Shown here: one piece after another, positions 7,897 to 18,470 of the stretch | How positions within the stretch are numbered: the first letter of the stretch is position 1 | How the letters are laid out: each line of letters opens with the position of its first letter | Source: [Clostridium] symbiosum | GTDB taxonomy: Bacteria > Bacillota > Clostridia > Lachnospirales > Lachnospiraceae | Reading direction: 5' to 3' | Assembly (NCBI GenBank): GCA_021769625.1 | Contig: JAETSN010000021.1 | Span: 1-58,702 of the forward strand | Length of the DNA: 58,702 nucleotides | The notes under the pieces: model-generated | Database searches by the model: none | Told to the model about the DNA's origin: nothing | What the model saw: only the letters and a program-made list of their open reading frames with translations | Position numbers and translations under genes: made by a program

Positions 7897-8632
7897 TTTC
7901 CAACGCGTACATAAGCCAGGAGAGAACCGTGATCGCCGCTGTCTCCGTCCGCAGGATCCGCCTGCCCAGCGTCACCGGTACCGCCCCCGTCTTTCTTGCC
8001 TGCTCTATCTCCGCCTCCTCAAAACCGCCCTCCGGCCCTATAAAAACGGCAATCCTCTGCCCGGTTTTCACCGATGCGAGCAGGCTTTTTGTCTCTTCCA
8101 TATTTACCGCCCGCTCATAGGGTATCAAACGGATATCCATATCCGCCGCATACGCCAGCGCCTCCGAAAACCGCATCATTTCATGTACACGGGGAATGAT
8201 CCGGCGCCCGCTCTGCTTTGCCGCCGCTTCCGATATGTTCTGCCAGCGTTGTATCCTGCTTTTCTGCTTTTTTTCCTCCAGTTTCACAACGCACCGCTTA
8301 CAGGCCACGGGAACCACCTCATAACAGCCCAGTTCCACCGCTTTTTGCAGGATAAGTTCCATCTTATCCCCCTTAGGCAGCCCCTGAAACAGATAGATCT
8401 TTGAGGAAAGTTCCGTATCCGCCTCTTCCTCTGACAAGATCCCGCATAAAATACGTTCTTCTTCCCATTTCCGGATCTCGCACAGATATTTTCTGCCTTC
8501 CGCCTCATTCACAGCTGCTACCTTCTCCCCGACGCGCATGCGGAGCACATTCTTTATATGGTTGACATCCGGTCCGGTGATCTCGATATACTCTTTATCC
8601 ACAGCCGACGGTTCTATAAAAAACTGATACAT
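7889..8632 (-). CDS. rsmE: 16S rRNA m3U1498 methyltransferase RsmE
   Basis: 247-residue SPOUT-class methyltransferase modifying U1498 in helix 44 of 16S rRNA. The C-terminal knot is seen in AVFIGPEGGFEEAE and in LGRRILRTETA, which form the SAM site; the N-terminal PUA-like part includes HIKNVLRM. It lies ten bases after prmA, matching the conserved prmA-rsmE pair. GAGGGAATACAG precedes the ATG. The stop codon lies inside the stem of element B2. Confidence 0.95.
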   Translation of the reverse strand: MYQFFIEPSAVDKEYIEITGPDVNHIKNVLRMRVGEKVAAVNEAEGRKYLCEIRKWEEERILCGILSEEEADTELSSKIYLFQGLPKGDKMELILQKAVELGCYEVVPVACKRCVVKLEEKKQKSRIQRWQNISEAAAKQSGRRIIPRVHEMMRFSEALAYAADMDIRLIPYERAVNMEETKSLLASVKTGQRIAVFIGPEGGFEEAEIEQARKTGAVPVTLGRRILRTETAAITVLSWLMYALESV

Positions 8633-8642
8633 CTGTATTCCC

Positions 8643-9812
8643 TCAGCCCCTCTTCCTGCCTGTCACACTGACCCATTCCCCCTGATAAGTCACTTCCAGA
8701 ATTTCCATTCCGGCTTTTTCCACGGCCTCCCTGACACAGTCCTCCTTGTCATCGATGATCCCCGATGTGATATAGATACCGCCGGGTTTCAGCTGGTTTA
8801 AGATGACCGGCGTCAGCGGCACGAGCACATCCGCCAGAATATTTGCCACCACAATATCATAGCAGCCATGCCCCACCCGGTCCTGTATCTCCTTTTCTGT
8901 GATGATATTGCCAATGATCAGGTCAAACTTCTCCGCAGGTACATGATTCGCCTCCAGATTTTCCTCCACCGCAGGTATCGCGCAGGGGTCCAGATCCGTC
9001 CCCACCACTTTTTTCCCGCCATACATCAAAGACAAGATTCCCAAAATGCCGCTGCCTGTCCCCACATCCAGCAATACCGTCTCCTCGGTCAGGTATTTCC
9101 GGATCTGTCGGATGCAGAGCTGTGTCGTCTCATGCATGCCTGTCCCGAAAGCCGTCCCGGGATCGATATGCAGGATCATTTTATCCGCATCCTCGGGCTT
9201 TACCTCTTCCCAGGACGGGATCACCAGCAGATCGTCTATATAGAACTGGTGGAAATACTGTTTCCAGTTATTGATCCAGTCTACGTCCTCCGTTTCATCC
9301 ACGGTCACTTTCCCTTCGCCGATATCCATAAACTGCCGCAGGCTCTCCAGTTCTTCTTTTACTCTTTCCAATATAGTTTCTTCTTTTACATATATCTTCT
9401 CTGTGCCGAAAGCATCCGCCGCTATCCCGGCATCTGTTTTTGCTCCCTCAGCCGCAAATGCCGTATCCTCTCCGGCGGCACCCATCCTTTCCCCCACTGC
9501 ATATACCGCATCCGCTCCATCAGTATCAGCCGCCACTTCCGCTCCACCTGCTGCCATCTCCTCCGTGGCATCCGTCCGCGGCAAGAGCAGCCTGCCGTCC
9601 TCCGCCTCCTCCACAAAAAAGCTCAGATAGGCGATCCCGTCGTCCTCCGCGCCCTCCGGCATGATATCCACAAACATCTGCTCCTTTTCCAGCGCTGTCA
9701 GCGGCACCTTATCCTCGATCTGCGCGCCTTCCAATCCGATATCGTAGAGCGTGCTGATAATGATGTCCTCCGCCTCCGTCACTGTCTTTATCTTAAATTT
9801 TTTCCATTTCAT
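8643..9812 (-). CDS. prmA: Ribosomal protein L11 methyltransferase PrmA
   Basis: 389 residues from the ATG at 9812 (GAGGAAAACGAC upstream); an in-frame GTG/ATG extension to 9980 runs through promoter-like sequence and is rejected. Family marks are WINNWKQYF (about 179-187), the PrmA-specific PGTAFGTGMHETT, and SAM motif LLDVGTGSG (about 247-255). Typical PrmA is about 310 residues; the surplus is an Ala/Gly/Asp/Glu-rich insertion at about residues 80-139 between the N-terminal substrate domain and the linker. It trimethylates L11. In Bacillus prmA directly follows dnaJ; here 3.2 kb of plus-strand genes separate them. Confidence 0.94.
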   Translation of the reverse strand: MKWKKFKIKTVTEAEDIIISTLYDIGLEGAQIEDKVPLTALEKEQMFVDIMPEGAEDDGIAYLSFFVEEAEDGRLLLPRTDATEEMAAGGAEVAADTDGADAVYAVGERMGAAGEDTAFAAEGAKTDAGIAADAFGTEKIYVKEETILERVKEELESLRQFMDIGEGKVTVDETEDVDWINNWKQYFHQFYIDDLLVIPSWEEVKPEDADKMILHIDPGTAFGTGMHETTQLCIRQIRKYLTEETVLLDVGTGSGILGILSLMYGGKKVVGTDLDPCAIPAVEENLEANHVPAEKFDLIIGNIITEKEIQDRVGHGCYDIVVANILADVLVPLTPVILNQLKPGGIYITSGIIDDKEDCVREAVEKAGMEILEVTYQGEWVSVTGRKRG

Positions 9813-9969
9813 GTCGTTTTCCTCTTCTCCCTGTCTCTTTCTTTCATTCTCCTGTTTCCCAAAACGACAGCCCTCTTCCAAAGCAGTCTTTTCACTGTTT
9901 AGAATATCACATATCCCTCCCGAAAAGAAGTCGCGTGTCAAAATTGTCACAAAAATTTTAATTTTCCTC

Positions 9970-9998
9970 TTGACAGTCATTCTGCATTACTGTATTAT
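9970..9998 (+). promoter_or_regulatory. Sigma-A promoter of the GntR-ABC operon
   Basis: Consensus TTGACA (9970-9975), 17-base spacer, TATTAT (9993-9998). The 345-base gap between prmA and the GntR start otherwise holds only the operator described next; the leader runs about 150 bases. Confidence 0.8.
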
Positions 9999-10011
9999 TC
10001 ACTTAATACAG
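9990..10011 (+). promoter_or_regulatory. Inverted-repeat operator over the -10 box
   Basis: Perfect repeat CTGTATTA-N6-TAATACAG covering the -10 hexamer and the expected start of transcription. Its position and the adjacent YtrA-type repressor gene suggest autoregulation. The sequence is seen directly; binding is inferred. Confidence 0.7.
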
Positions 10012-10157
10012 CAATACATGTGTATATGCTTACCCTACAGCTGATATACCGCCACACAGAGATGATCCTGCATGCGATCTCTTCTCCGGCTATATCCGGT
10101 ATTGGCAAAAACCCTTATACAACGTACATCACAGGTACAGAAAGGAGCATCATAACA

Positions 10158-10562
10158 TTGGAAGGTACTCAGAATACAAAGCAGCCCAAAAACGAATGGC
10201 ACCTGACCTCTGACCGCCCGGTCTTCATCCAGATCATGGAAAAACTGAAACTGGATATCGTCACAGGCGTCTACTCTCCGGGCGATAAACTGCCGTCCGT
10301 CCGGGATCTCGCCGGTGAAGCGGCAGTCAATCCCAACACCATGCAGCGGGCTTTCTCTGAACTGGAGCGGGAAGGACTCGTTTACACCCAACGCACAAAC
10401 GGCAGATTTATTACGGAGGATATTGCTATGATAAATCAGTTAAAAGAACAGATGGCTCTGGATGCCATCTCACAGTTTTTAAAAAGCATGCAGCAGCTCG
10501 GCATTTCCGAAAAAGAAACGCTGAAGCTGTTGGAGGAAGCATTAAAGGAGGAGAAAAAATGA
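10158..10562 (+). CDS. YtrA-subfamily GntR transcriptional regulator
   Basis: 134 residues from the TTG at 10158, which has AAAGGAG ten bases upstream. An open frame extends to 10020 but starts inside the promoter/operator region. The winged helix with RPVFIQIMEKLKLDIVTG, YSPGDKLPSVRDLA and NPNTMQRAFSELEREG is the GntR signature. The short C-terminal helix, without an FCD or UTRA domain, defines the YtrA type. Such repressors control their own operon of ABC transporter genes; the stop codon overlaps the following ATPase gene by four bases. The effector is unknown. Confidence 0.9.
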   Translation: MEGTQNTKQPKNEWHLTSDRPVFIQIMEKLKLDIVTGVYSPGDKLPSVRDLAGEAAVNPNTMQRAFSELEREGLVYTQRTNGRFITEDIAMINQLKEQMALDAISQFLKSMQQLGISEKETLKLLEEALKEEKK

Positions 10563-11254
10563 GCACTCTGGTAACCTGTAAAGGGCTGACAAAAAAATTC
10601 GGCTCAAAAACAGCCTTAAACCATGTCAGCCTTGAGATAGAAAGCGGCCATATCATCGGCCTTTTAGGTCCCAACGGCAGCGGGAAGACCACCTTTATCA
10701 AACTGCTGAACGGTCTGCTCACACCGACTTCCGGTGAACTTTATGTAAAAAAGCTGCCGGTCGGCATTGAGAGCAAAAAGATCATATCCTACCTGCCGGA
10801 TCAGTCCTATTTGAACATGAACAACACAGTAAAGGAAGTACTCGACTATTTTCAGGCATTCTACACGGATTTCGAGCCGGAACGCGCCTGTCAGATGCTG
10901 GAGTCCCTCCATATCAGCCCGGGGGACAGACTGAAAGCCATGTCCAAGGGTACAAAAGAGAAGGTACAGCTCATCCTCGTGATGAGCAGACGGGCGGAAT
11001 TATACGTACTGGATGAGCCGATCGCCGGCGTGGACCCCGCCGCCAGAGATTATATTTTGCAGACGATCCTGACAAACTATGATCCCGACGCTTCCATCCT
11101 GATCTCAACCCACCTGATCTCCGATATTGAAAATATTCTGGATCAGGCCATCTTTATCAAGGAAGGGGAGATCTGTCTGCAGGCCTCTGTAGACGATATC
11201 CGCATACAGCATCAAAAATCCATTGATGCTTTATTCAGGGAGGTATTTAAATGA
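10559..11254 (+). CDS. ABC transporter ATP-binding protein (YtrB-like)
   Basis: 231-residue single-domain ATPase. Walker A is GPNGSGKTT (37-45), the signature is the divergent MSKGTKEKV, and Walker B LYVLDEPIAGVDP carries the catalytic Glu, followed by the switch His in ISTHLISD. It is coupled by four-base overlaps to the GntR gene before it and the permease after it, so it forms one export or membrane-stress module. The substrate is unknown; relatives respond to cell-envelope antibiotics. Confidence 0.9.
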   Translation: MSTLVTCKGLTKKFGSKTALNHVSLEIESGHIIGLLGPNGSGKTTFIKLLNGLLTPTSGELYVKKLPVGIESKKIISYLPDQSYLNMNNTVKEVLDYFQAFYTDFEPERACQMLESLHISPGDRLKAMSKGTKEKVQLILVMSRRAELYVLDEPIAGVDPAARDYILQTILTNYDPDASILISTHLISDIENILDQAIFIKEGEICLQASVDDIRIQHQKSIDALFREVFK

Positions 11255-12066
11255 TAGGAAAATTGATCAAATACGAATTTAAACATACATCAAAAACAAT
11301 GTTCACAACCTGGGCGGTTCTTGTCGTCGCCACCCTTATGGGTTCTTTTGCCCTGCACAGGCTGGATCAGGGGAACAATTCGGAGGCAACCTTTTCCGTC
11401 ATTATGAACGGGATCATACTCGTCCTTTATGTCATTGCCCTCATCGGCATTTACTGTGTGGATTTTATCTATCTCTGCTATCATTACCATAAAACCATGT
11501 ATTCTTCGCAGGGCTATCTGACCCACACGCTGCCCGTCTCCCCTGCCGCCACCTTCAGCGTGAAGATTCTGGCGCTCTTTGTCTGGATGCTCGCCTCTTC
11601 CGTTCTGCTGGCAGTTTCCGTACTGATCCTTCTGCAGGTCGGTTCCGGCGGAGAGTTTTTTGACACGGTTTTTGCTTTTTCATGGTCGGAATTTGCGCAG
11701 CAGGTCGACGAAATATTCGGAATGTCCGTCACTTTATTGATCTTTCTGTTTATCACTGCAACTATCCTTGGCATCCTCTGGCGCATCCTCTGGGTCACCG
11801 CCAGCATGGCGATCGGGCAGCTTTTCCAGAGCGGGCGCATGGGCTTTTCCATCCTCGCCGGGTTCTGTATCTATATGGTAAACCAGATCATCAACACCAT
11901 TTTTCTGGTCTGCAGCGGCTACAGTACAGGCGCCTTTCTGGACGGCAGCTTCCGCGATTTTATGACGACGGTCATGGGCGGCAGTATTGCCATCTCCACA
12001 GTCATGCTCATCGCCCTGTACGGTGTCTGTATCTATATCAACAAAAAGAAGCTGAATCTCGACTAG
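11251..12066 (+). CDS. ABC transporter permease
   Basis: 271-residue integral membrane protein with about six hydrophobic segments (for example 21-36, 54-76, 107-130, 162-184, 198-222 and 240-262). It is unrelated in detail to sugar permeases. It is the membrane partner of the preceding ATPase (four-base overlap). The hydropathy pattern fits the YtrC/ABC-2-like permeases found with YtrA-type regulators. Substrate unknown. Confidence 0.8.
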   Translation: MIGKLIKYEFKHTSKTMFTTWAVLVVATLMGSFALHRLDQGNNSEATFSVIMNGIILVLYVIALIGIYCVDFIYLCYHYHKTMYSSQGYLTHTLPVSPAATFSVKILALFVWMLASSVLLAVSVLILLQVGSGGEFFDTVFAFSWSEFAQQVDEIFGMSVTLLIFLFITATILGILWRILWVTASMAIGQLFQSGRMGFSILAGFCIYMVNQIINTIFLVCSGYSTGAFLDGSFRDFMTTVMGGSIAISTVMLIALYGVCIYINKKKLNLD

Positions 12067-12085
12067 GACGGATTCAGAGATCCCG

Positions 12086-12118
12086 CCGCAGTTTTGTCTG
12101 AAACTGCGGGGGATTTTC
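12086..12118 (+). terminator. Terminator of the GntR-ABC operon
   Basis: Stem CCGCAGTTT...AAACTGCGG (12086-12109) followed by GGGATTTTC, 20 bases after the permease stop. The T tract is short. Confidence 0.6.
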
Positions 12119-12194
12119 AAATAATATTTCCGCAGTATGATCTTTCTGTGCTACAATGAATTTAAATTTACAGGATCATATCAGGAGAACCCTC

Positions 12195-12974
12195 ATGACA
12201 AAATATCAAAAAATAGTACAATTCTGGCATCAAAAAAATATAAAGACGGACGCAGAACTCGCCGAGGCACTAAACAGCCACAGCATCTCCTTTGCGTTCC
12301 ATTCCGGAAAGTTGGAAAACGCCAATGTCACATACCAAGACACCAGAGAAATTTTTGAGCATGACAGCGTCACCTCCTACACCGGCGATCTGCGCACCTT
12401 ATTCGAAATCCGCAATGCAAAAGAAGCGCACGAGCTGTTCCTTCGCTCCTTCCATGCCAAACGGCCGCTGGATGAAGCGCTGATTCTGGAATTACAGCTT
12501 CAGCTTACCCACGGCACCTATGACAGCAGACGCTGGCAGCTCGGAGAACGCCCCGGCAAATACAAACTCCACGATTATGTGACAGGAAAAAATGAAATCG
12601 GCGCTGCCCCGGAAGATGTCCCGGAGGAAATGAATGAATTGCTGGAAGAATTAAAGGAGGAACTACAGGATATCCATCCTGAAAAAATTCTTACCGCGGC
12701 GGCTTACTTCCATGCCAAATTTGAAAATATCCACCCCTTTGCAGATGGTAACGGAAGGACCGGAAGACTTGCCATGAACTATCTTCTCGTCCTCCATGGC
12801 CACCCGCCTGTTACCATTCATGAGGAGAATCGTCTTGATTATTATAATGCATTGGAGTCGTGGGACACCAGCCAGGAACTCGCGCCGCTCATCACATTTC
12901 TTCAGGCGCAGACAGAAAAGACATGGGAAAGGATACTCGCAAGAAAAGAAAACCCGAAAACAGAAAAGCTTTGA
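12195..12974 (+). CDS. Fic family protein, class II with N-terminal inhibitory motif
   Basis: 259 residues from the ATG at 12195 (AGGAGA upstream). The canonical Fic motif HPFADGNGRTGR is at 180-191; its His and the anion-binding GNGR loop support AMP transfer to a target hydroxyl. An autoinhibitory (S/T)xxxE(G/N) motif is present as SGKLEN at 37-42, placing it in class II. No DNA-binding C-terminal domain is present, unlike the usual Fic/DOC-wHTH proteins. It stands alone between the ABC module and dnaJ on the opposite strand; no antitoxin gene is adjacent. The target is unknown. Confidence 0.88.
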   Translation: MTKYQKIVQFWHQKNIKTDAELAEALNSHSISFAFHSGKLENANVTYQDTREIFEHDSVTSYTGDLRTLFEIRNAKEAHELFLRSFHAKRPLDEALILELQLQLTHGTYDSRRWQLGERPGKYKLHDYVTGKNEIGAAPEDVPEEMNELLEELKEELQDIHPEKILTAAAYFHAKFENIHPFADGNGRTGRLAMNYLLVLHGHPPVTIHEENRLDYYNALESWDTSQELAPLITFLQAQTEKTWERILARKENPKTEKL

Positions 12975-13057
12975 CAGAACAGGAGAAAATATGCTCCCTC
13001 TCAGCCAGCAGGTTTTATCATTCCGCCTGTCTGTCCGAAAGGGAGCCTCCTTATTTT

Positions 13058-14224
13058 TTAGAACAGTTTTCTTTTCTTTCTCTTCCCGCCGCCGCTCTCA
13101 GCCTGCTTCTCTTCGCCTGCCTTCTTTGCCGCGTTCAGGGAATCCCCTGTCAGCTCGTCAAATCTCCTGAGCAGTTCCTTCGCCTCCAGGGAAAGCTTCT
13201 CCGGCGTCTGGATCACCAGCGTCACATAATGGTCTCCCCTTACTTCCTTATTCCGAAGTGTCGGCACACCTTTTCCTTTCAGGCGCACTTTCGTATCTGT
13301 CTGGGTGCCGGCTTTCACCTCATAGGCAACCCTGCCGTCCACTGTATCCACCAGCACCTCGCCGCCCAGTGCCGCCACCGCATAAGACACCGGTACGGTG
13401 GAGAAAATATTATAATCCTGACGCCGGAAGATCGGATGGCGCCCTACCACAACTTCCACCAGAACATCGCCTCTCGGCCCACCGTTCGTCCCCGGCTCTC
13501 CGAGGCCGCTCTTGCGGATGCACTGTCCGTTATCGATACCCGCCGGAATATCCATCGCGAATTTCTTCCGCATCGGCACATAACCGGAACCGTGGCAGTC
13601 CGGACATCTCTCCTTAATGATCTTACCTGTACCCCGGCAGTCCGGACAGGTCTGGATATTTCTGACCGTGCCGAAGAAGGACTGGGAGGTCATCACCACC
13701 TGTCCTTTACCGCCGCACTTCGGACAGGTTTCCGGATTTGTGCCGGGCTTTGCCCCTGTGCCGTGGCAGCTCTTGCACTCTTCCTTTACGCTCAGTTCCA
13801 GCTCTTTCGTGCAGCCGAAAACAGCTTCCTCAAAACTGATCCGCACGGAAGTACGGATATTGGCTCCCTGCATCGGACCGTTTCCGCCCCGTCTGCTTCT
13901 GCCGCCTCCGCCGAACAGATCTCCAAAGATGTCTCCGAAGATATCGCCGAAGTCCATACTGCTGAAGTCAAAACCGCCGCCTCCGCCTGCGCCATCGAAA
14001 GCTGCATGCCCGAACTGGTCATACTGCCGCCTCTTCTCAGGATCGCTGAGGACTGCATAAGCTTCCGAAGCTTCCTTAAACTTCTTTTCCGCCTCCGCAT
14101 CACCCGGATTCATATCCGGATGGTATTTTTTTGCAAGCGCCCTGTATGCTTTTTTTAATGCCGCCTCGTCTGCGTTTTTATCAACGCCGAGCACCTCATA
14201 ATAATCTCTTTTTTGTTCAGCCAT
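13058..14224 (-). CDS. dnaJ: Chaperone DnaJ
   Basis: 388-residue type I Hsp40, co-chaperone of DnaK. The J domain holds HPD at 35-37, followed by a Gly/Phe-rich linker. Four zinc repeats are present ([32 protein letters not shown]), then the C-terminal substrate domain. It is the last gene of hrcA-grpE-dnaK-dnaJ, separated from dnaK by a 200-base gap with a long hairpin. Confidence 0.97.
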   Translation of the reverse strand: MAEQKRDYYEVLGVDKNADEAALKKAYRALAKKYHPDMNPGDAEAEKKFKEASEAYAVLSDPEKRRQYDQFGHAAFDGAGGGGGFDFSSMDFGDIFGDIFGDLFGGGGRSRRGGNGPMQGANIRTSVRISFEEAVFGCTKELELSVKEECKSCHGTGAKPGTNPETCPKCGGKGQVVMTSQSFFGTVRNIQTCPDCRGTGKIIKERCPDCHGSGYVPMRKKFAMDIPAGIDNGQCIRKSGLGEPGTNGGPRGDVLVEVVVGRHPIFRRQDYNIFSTVPVSYAVAALGGEVLVDTVDGRVAYEVKAGTQTDTKVRLKGKGVPTLRNKEVRGDHYVTLVIQTPEKLSLEAKELLRRFDELTGDSLNAAKKAGEEKQAESGGGKRKKRKLF

Positions 14225-14307
14225 GTTGCTTCCTCTATTCCGGTTCTCTATATGCCCTTAACGCATATATCTCTTTTATTTCCTTTTTACGATCTTTTTA
14301 CTTTACA

Positions 14308-14374
14308 CAGCCGGAAGTGATTCACGGCAAATTTCTGCTTTATCCGTAAATCACTTCGTATATTGCTCCGGCTG
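14308..14374 (-). repeat. Long hairpin between dnaK and dnaJ
   Basis: Nested stems CAGCCGG/CCGGCTG (14308-14314 with 14368-14374) and AAGTGATT-ACGG/CCGT-AATCACTT inside. It has no T tract on the transcribed strand, so it is more likely a processing or stability structure that sets the dnaK:dnaJ ratio than a full terminator. Confidence 0.6.
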
Positions 14375-14425
14375 CTATTGTTTTCCGCTTTGCCCGTCTT
14401 CCCGGGCTGCTGCGGTTTTATGGTT

Positions 14426-16336
<1,911 letters not shown>

Positions 16337-16400
16337 CTATTCAAAAAATTTTATTGTTTTATATAAATTTTATAGCGCACATATTTATCGGCTCACGCCG

Positions 16401-17084
16401 CTAACTCACGACCGCGACCATGCTGTGCCTTACCACACTGTCCCGGTAGGTGTAGCCTTTCATCATCTCCTGCGCCACGATACCGGATCCGTATTCCTCG
16501 CTCTCCACCTGCATCACCGCGTTGTGGAGATTCGGATCAAATTCCTTCCCGACCGCCTCGATCGGCTTTACGCCCAGATTATCCAGCTCCGTCAGAAGCT
16601 GCTTATAGACCATCTGCATTCCCGCCGCAAAGGGTTCCTCTTTTTCCTCATCGGACAGTCCCGAAAGCCCTCTCTCAAAATTATCTACGACCGGAAGTAT
16701 TTTTTCGATCACGCTCTTTGCGCCCACTTCGAACATCGCCGACTTTTCTTTTTCGGTGCGGTTCCGGAAATTCTCAAATTCCGCGAGCTGCCGTTTTACT
16801 TTATCCTCCAGCTCCCCGATCTTTTCATTCAGGGCATCTGTTTTTTTCTCCTCCCGGCTCTTCTTCCGGAAACCTTTTTTTTCTTTTTCCTTTCCGTCCT
16901 TCTCCCCGTTTGAGGCCTCTTCGGGCTCTTCCTCTGTCACTTCCGGCTCCTGCGAAACTGTTTCCTCCTCCGGCTCCTTTTTCGTTTCGGCTTCCAGAAC
17001 TTCTTCGTTTTCTCCGGAAACGGTTTCTTCTGTCTTCTCTTCGGAAGTTACCATATCTTTTTCCTTTTCTGCCACAGCTCTCAT
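16401..17084 (-). CDS. grpE: Nucleotide exchange factor GrpE
   Basis: About 227 residues. The core has FENFRNRTEKEK, ILPVVDNFERGL and the C-terminal PNLHNAVMQVE and GYTYRDSVVRHSMV motifs. The first 75 residues are a highly acidic Glu-rich tail, longer than in most GrpE. The start is ambiguous: the ATG at 17084 abuts its AAAGGA, while a GTG nine bases in (17075) or the ATG at 17054 has better spacing. It releases ADP from DnaK. Confidence 0.95.
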   Translation of the reverse strand: MRAVAEKEKDMVTSEEKTEETVSGENEEVLEAETKKEPEEETVSQEPEVTEEEPEEASNGEKDGKEKEKKGFRKKSREEKKTDALNEKIGELEDKVKRQLAEFENFRNRTEKEKSAMFEVGAKSVIEKILPVVDNFERGLSGLSDEEKEEPFAAGMQMVYKQLLTELDNLGVKPIEAVGKEFDPNLHNAVMQVESEEYGSGIVAQEMMKGYTYRDSVVRHSMVAVVS

Positions 17085-17147
17085 TCCTTTCTGAAATATA
17101 CAAAAACGATATTCCTGCGTTCTCTGTGTGAGATCTCAGCATATTTC

Positions 17148-18173
17148 TCACATATCATATAACTGATCTATCTGTTTTTTCATTGTCTTCAAAGCGTCCA
17201 CAACCTTTTCGTAGTCCATCCGCTTTGGCCCGATCACGCCGATCGTCCCTTTCATACCGGAGCCCAGCTCATAAGTTGCCGTTACCACGCTGCAGTCTTT
17301 CATATTCGCCATCGGCGTCTCCTCACCGATGTAGACCTGAATACCTGTATTCTTTTCATCTGTCAATGTGCCCTGCACCAGTTCCGTGAGCTGTTTCTTT
17401 TCCTCAAACGCCGAGATCAGTTCGCTGGCGCGCTGCCCGTCCGAAAGCTCCGGATACTTGAAAATATTATTGGCGCCGCTGGTGTAGATCTGAAGATCCT
17501 CATCCGCCCTGATGGCTTCCGCCACCGCGTCGATCACACCGCCGACGATCTCGCTGTGGATACCCGCCGTCTGCTTCATGGCGGCTATCATGCCAAGATT
17601 GATCTCGTCGATAGAGAGCCCGTTTAAATTGGTATTCAGCAGCATGTTAAGCTTTAATATCGTCTCATCATCCAGCGCTTCCTGCACTTCCAGGATATTG
17701 TTGCGGATCATGTTTCCCTCTACCACGATCACCGCCAAGAGCTGCCTTTCGTCCACTCTCGAGAGCTGGATGAATTTTACTTTATTATGGTGTACCGTGG
17801 GCGCGGAGATCAGCGTGGCGTAATTCGTGTTGTTTGCAAGCACCCTCGCTATCTGCTTCAGGAGATGTTCCATCTTGTCTTCCTTTTCCAGAAGCAGGCT
17901 TTTCATCTCCTCCACTTCTCTTTCCTTCTCCAGCATCATGTTATCCACATATAAGCGATAACCCTTATCGGACGGGATCCGCCCCGCTGAAGTGTGGGGC
18001 TGCAGGATATATCCCAGTTCTTCCAGATCCGCCATCTCATTGCGGATCGTCGCAGAGCTCAGATTTAAATCGGTGTACTTCGAGATCGTCCGGCTTCCCA
18101 CCGGTTCTCCCGTCTCAAGATAGTTGCGGATAACAGCCTGCAGAATTTTCAGTTTTCTGTCGTCTAATTCCAT
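17148..18173 (-). CDS. hrcA: Heat-inducible transcription repressor HrcA
   Basis: 341 residues. N-terminal winged helix with LETGEPVGSRTISK and LSSATIRNEMADLEELGY, then the central GAF-like domain and C-terminal IGPKRMDYEKVV block. It binds CIRCE, and a perfect CIRCE lies upstream of its own gene, so the operon is autoregulated and depends on GroEL for HrcA activity in known systems. GGAGGGGTAATAATAGCA precedes the ATG. Confidence 0.97.
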   Translation of the reverse strand: MELDDRKLKILQAVIRNYLETGEPVGSRTISKYTDLNLSSATIRNEMADLEELGYILQPHTSAGRIPSDKGYRLYVDNMMLEKEREVEEMKSLLLEKEDKMEHLLKQIARVLANNTNYATLISAPTVHHNKVKFIQLSRVDERQLLAVIVVEGNMIRNNILEVQEALDDETILKLNMLLNTNLNGLSIDEINLGMIAAMKQTAGIHSEIVGGVIDAVAEAIRADEDLQIYTSGANNIFKYPELSDGQRASELISAFEEKKQLTELVQGTLTDEKNTGIQVYIGEETPMANMKDCSVVTATYELGSGMKGTIGVIGPKRMDYEKVVDALKTMKKQIDQLYDM

Positions 18174-18264
18174 TGCTATTATTACCCCTCCTATCTTATT
18201 TTCCCCATATTTCTCAAACGATACTATCTATCATGCTATAGTATATGCGGTTTTTTGAAGTTTG

Positions 18265-18291
18265 TTAGCACTCGTTTAAATAGAGTGCTAA
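18265..18291 (-). promoter_or_regulatory. CIRCE operator
   Basis: TTAGCACTC-N9-GAGTGCTAA, identical to the consensus, lying between the promoter and hrcA. Confidence 0.97.
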
Positions 18292-18305
18292 TATCTTCTT
18301 AACAT

Positions 18306-18334
18306 AAAATAACACTTACCCACCATCATGTCAA
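18306..18334 (-). promoter_or_regulatory. Sigma-A promoter of the hrcA operon
   Basis: On the minus strand TTGACA (18334-18329), 17-base spacer, TATTTT (18311-18306), immediately upstream of CIRCE. Confidence 0.85.
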
Positions 18335-18408
18335 TCGGTTTTTTTAAATAAATTCTTAAATATATATAAACAAAAGCCGGCACGCTGTGCAGGTCGCCCC
18401 CCATATCC

Positions 18409-18450
18409 AAAAAGAGCAGGAAACCGCATGACAACAGCTTCCCGCTCTTT
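18409..18450 (-). terminator. Terminator after the InlB-repeat gene
   Basis: On the minus strand AAAGAGCGGGAA...TTTCCTGCTCTTTTT, 20 bases after the stop at 18471. It probably closes the mgl transcript. Confidence 0.75.
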
Positions 18451-18470
18451 ATTTCACTCATGTCCGCACC

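Noticed and set aside
9813..9980. In-frame N-terminal extension of PrmA
   Set aside because: It overlaps the divergent promoter of the GntR operon and adds residues unlike any PrmA; ATG 9812 has a strong ribosome site.
10020..10157. In-frame N-terminal extension of the GntR regulator
   Set aside because: It begins right after the operator and lacks a ribosome site; TTG 10158 gives the expected YtrA-type length.
18231..18264. Second promoter between CIRCE and hrcA
   Set aside because: The AT-rich sequence gives no hexamer pair with acceptable spacing; the TTGACA-17-TATTTT promoter upstream suffices.
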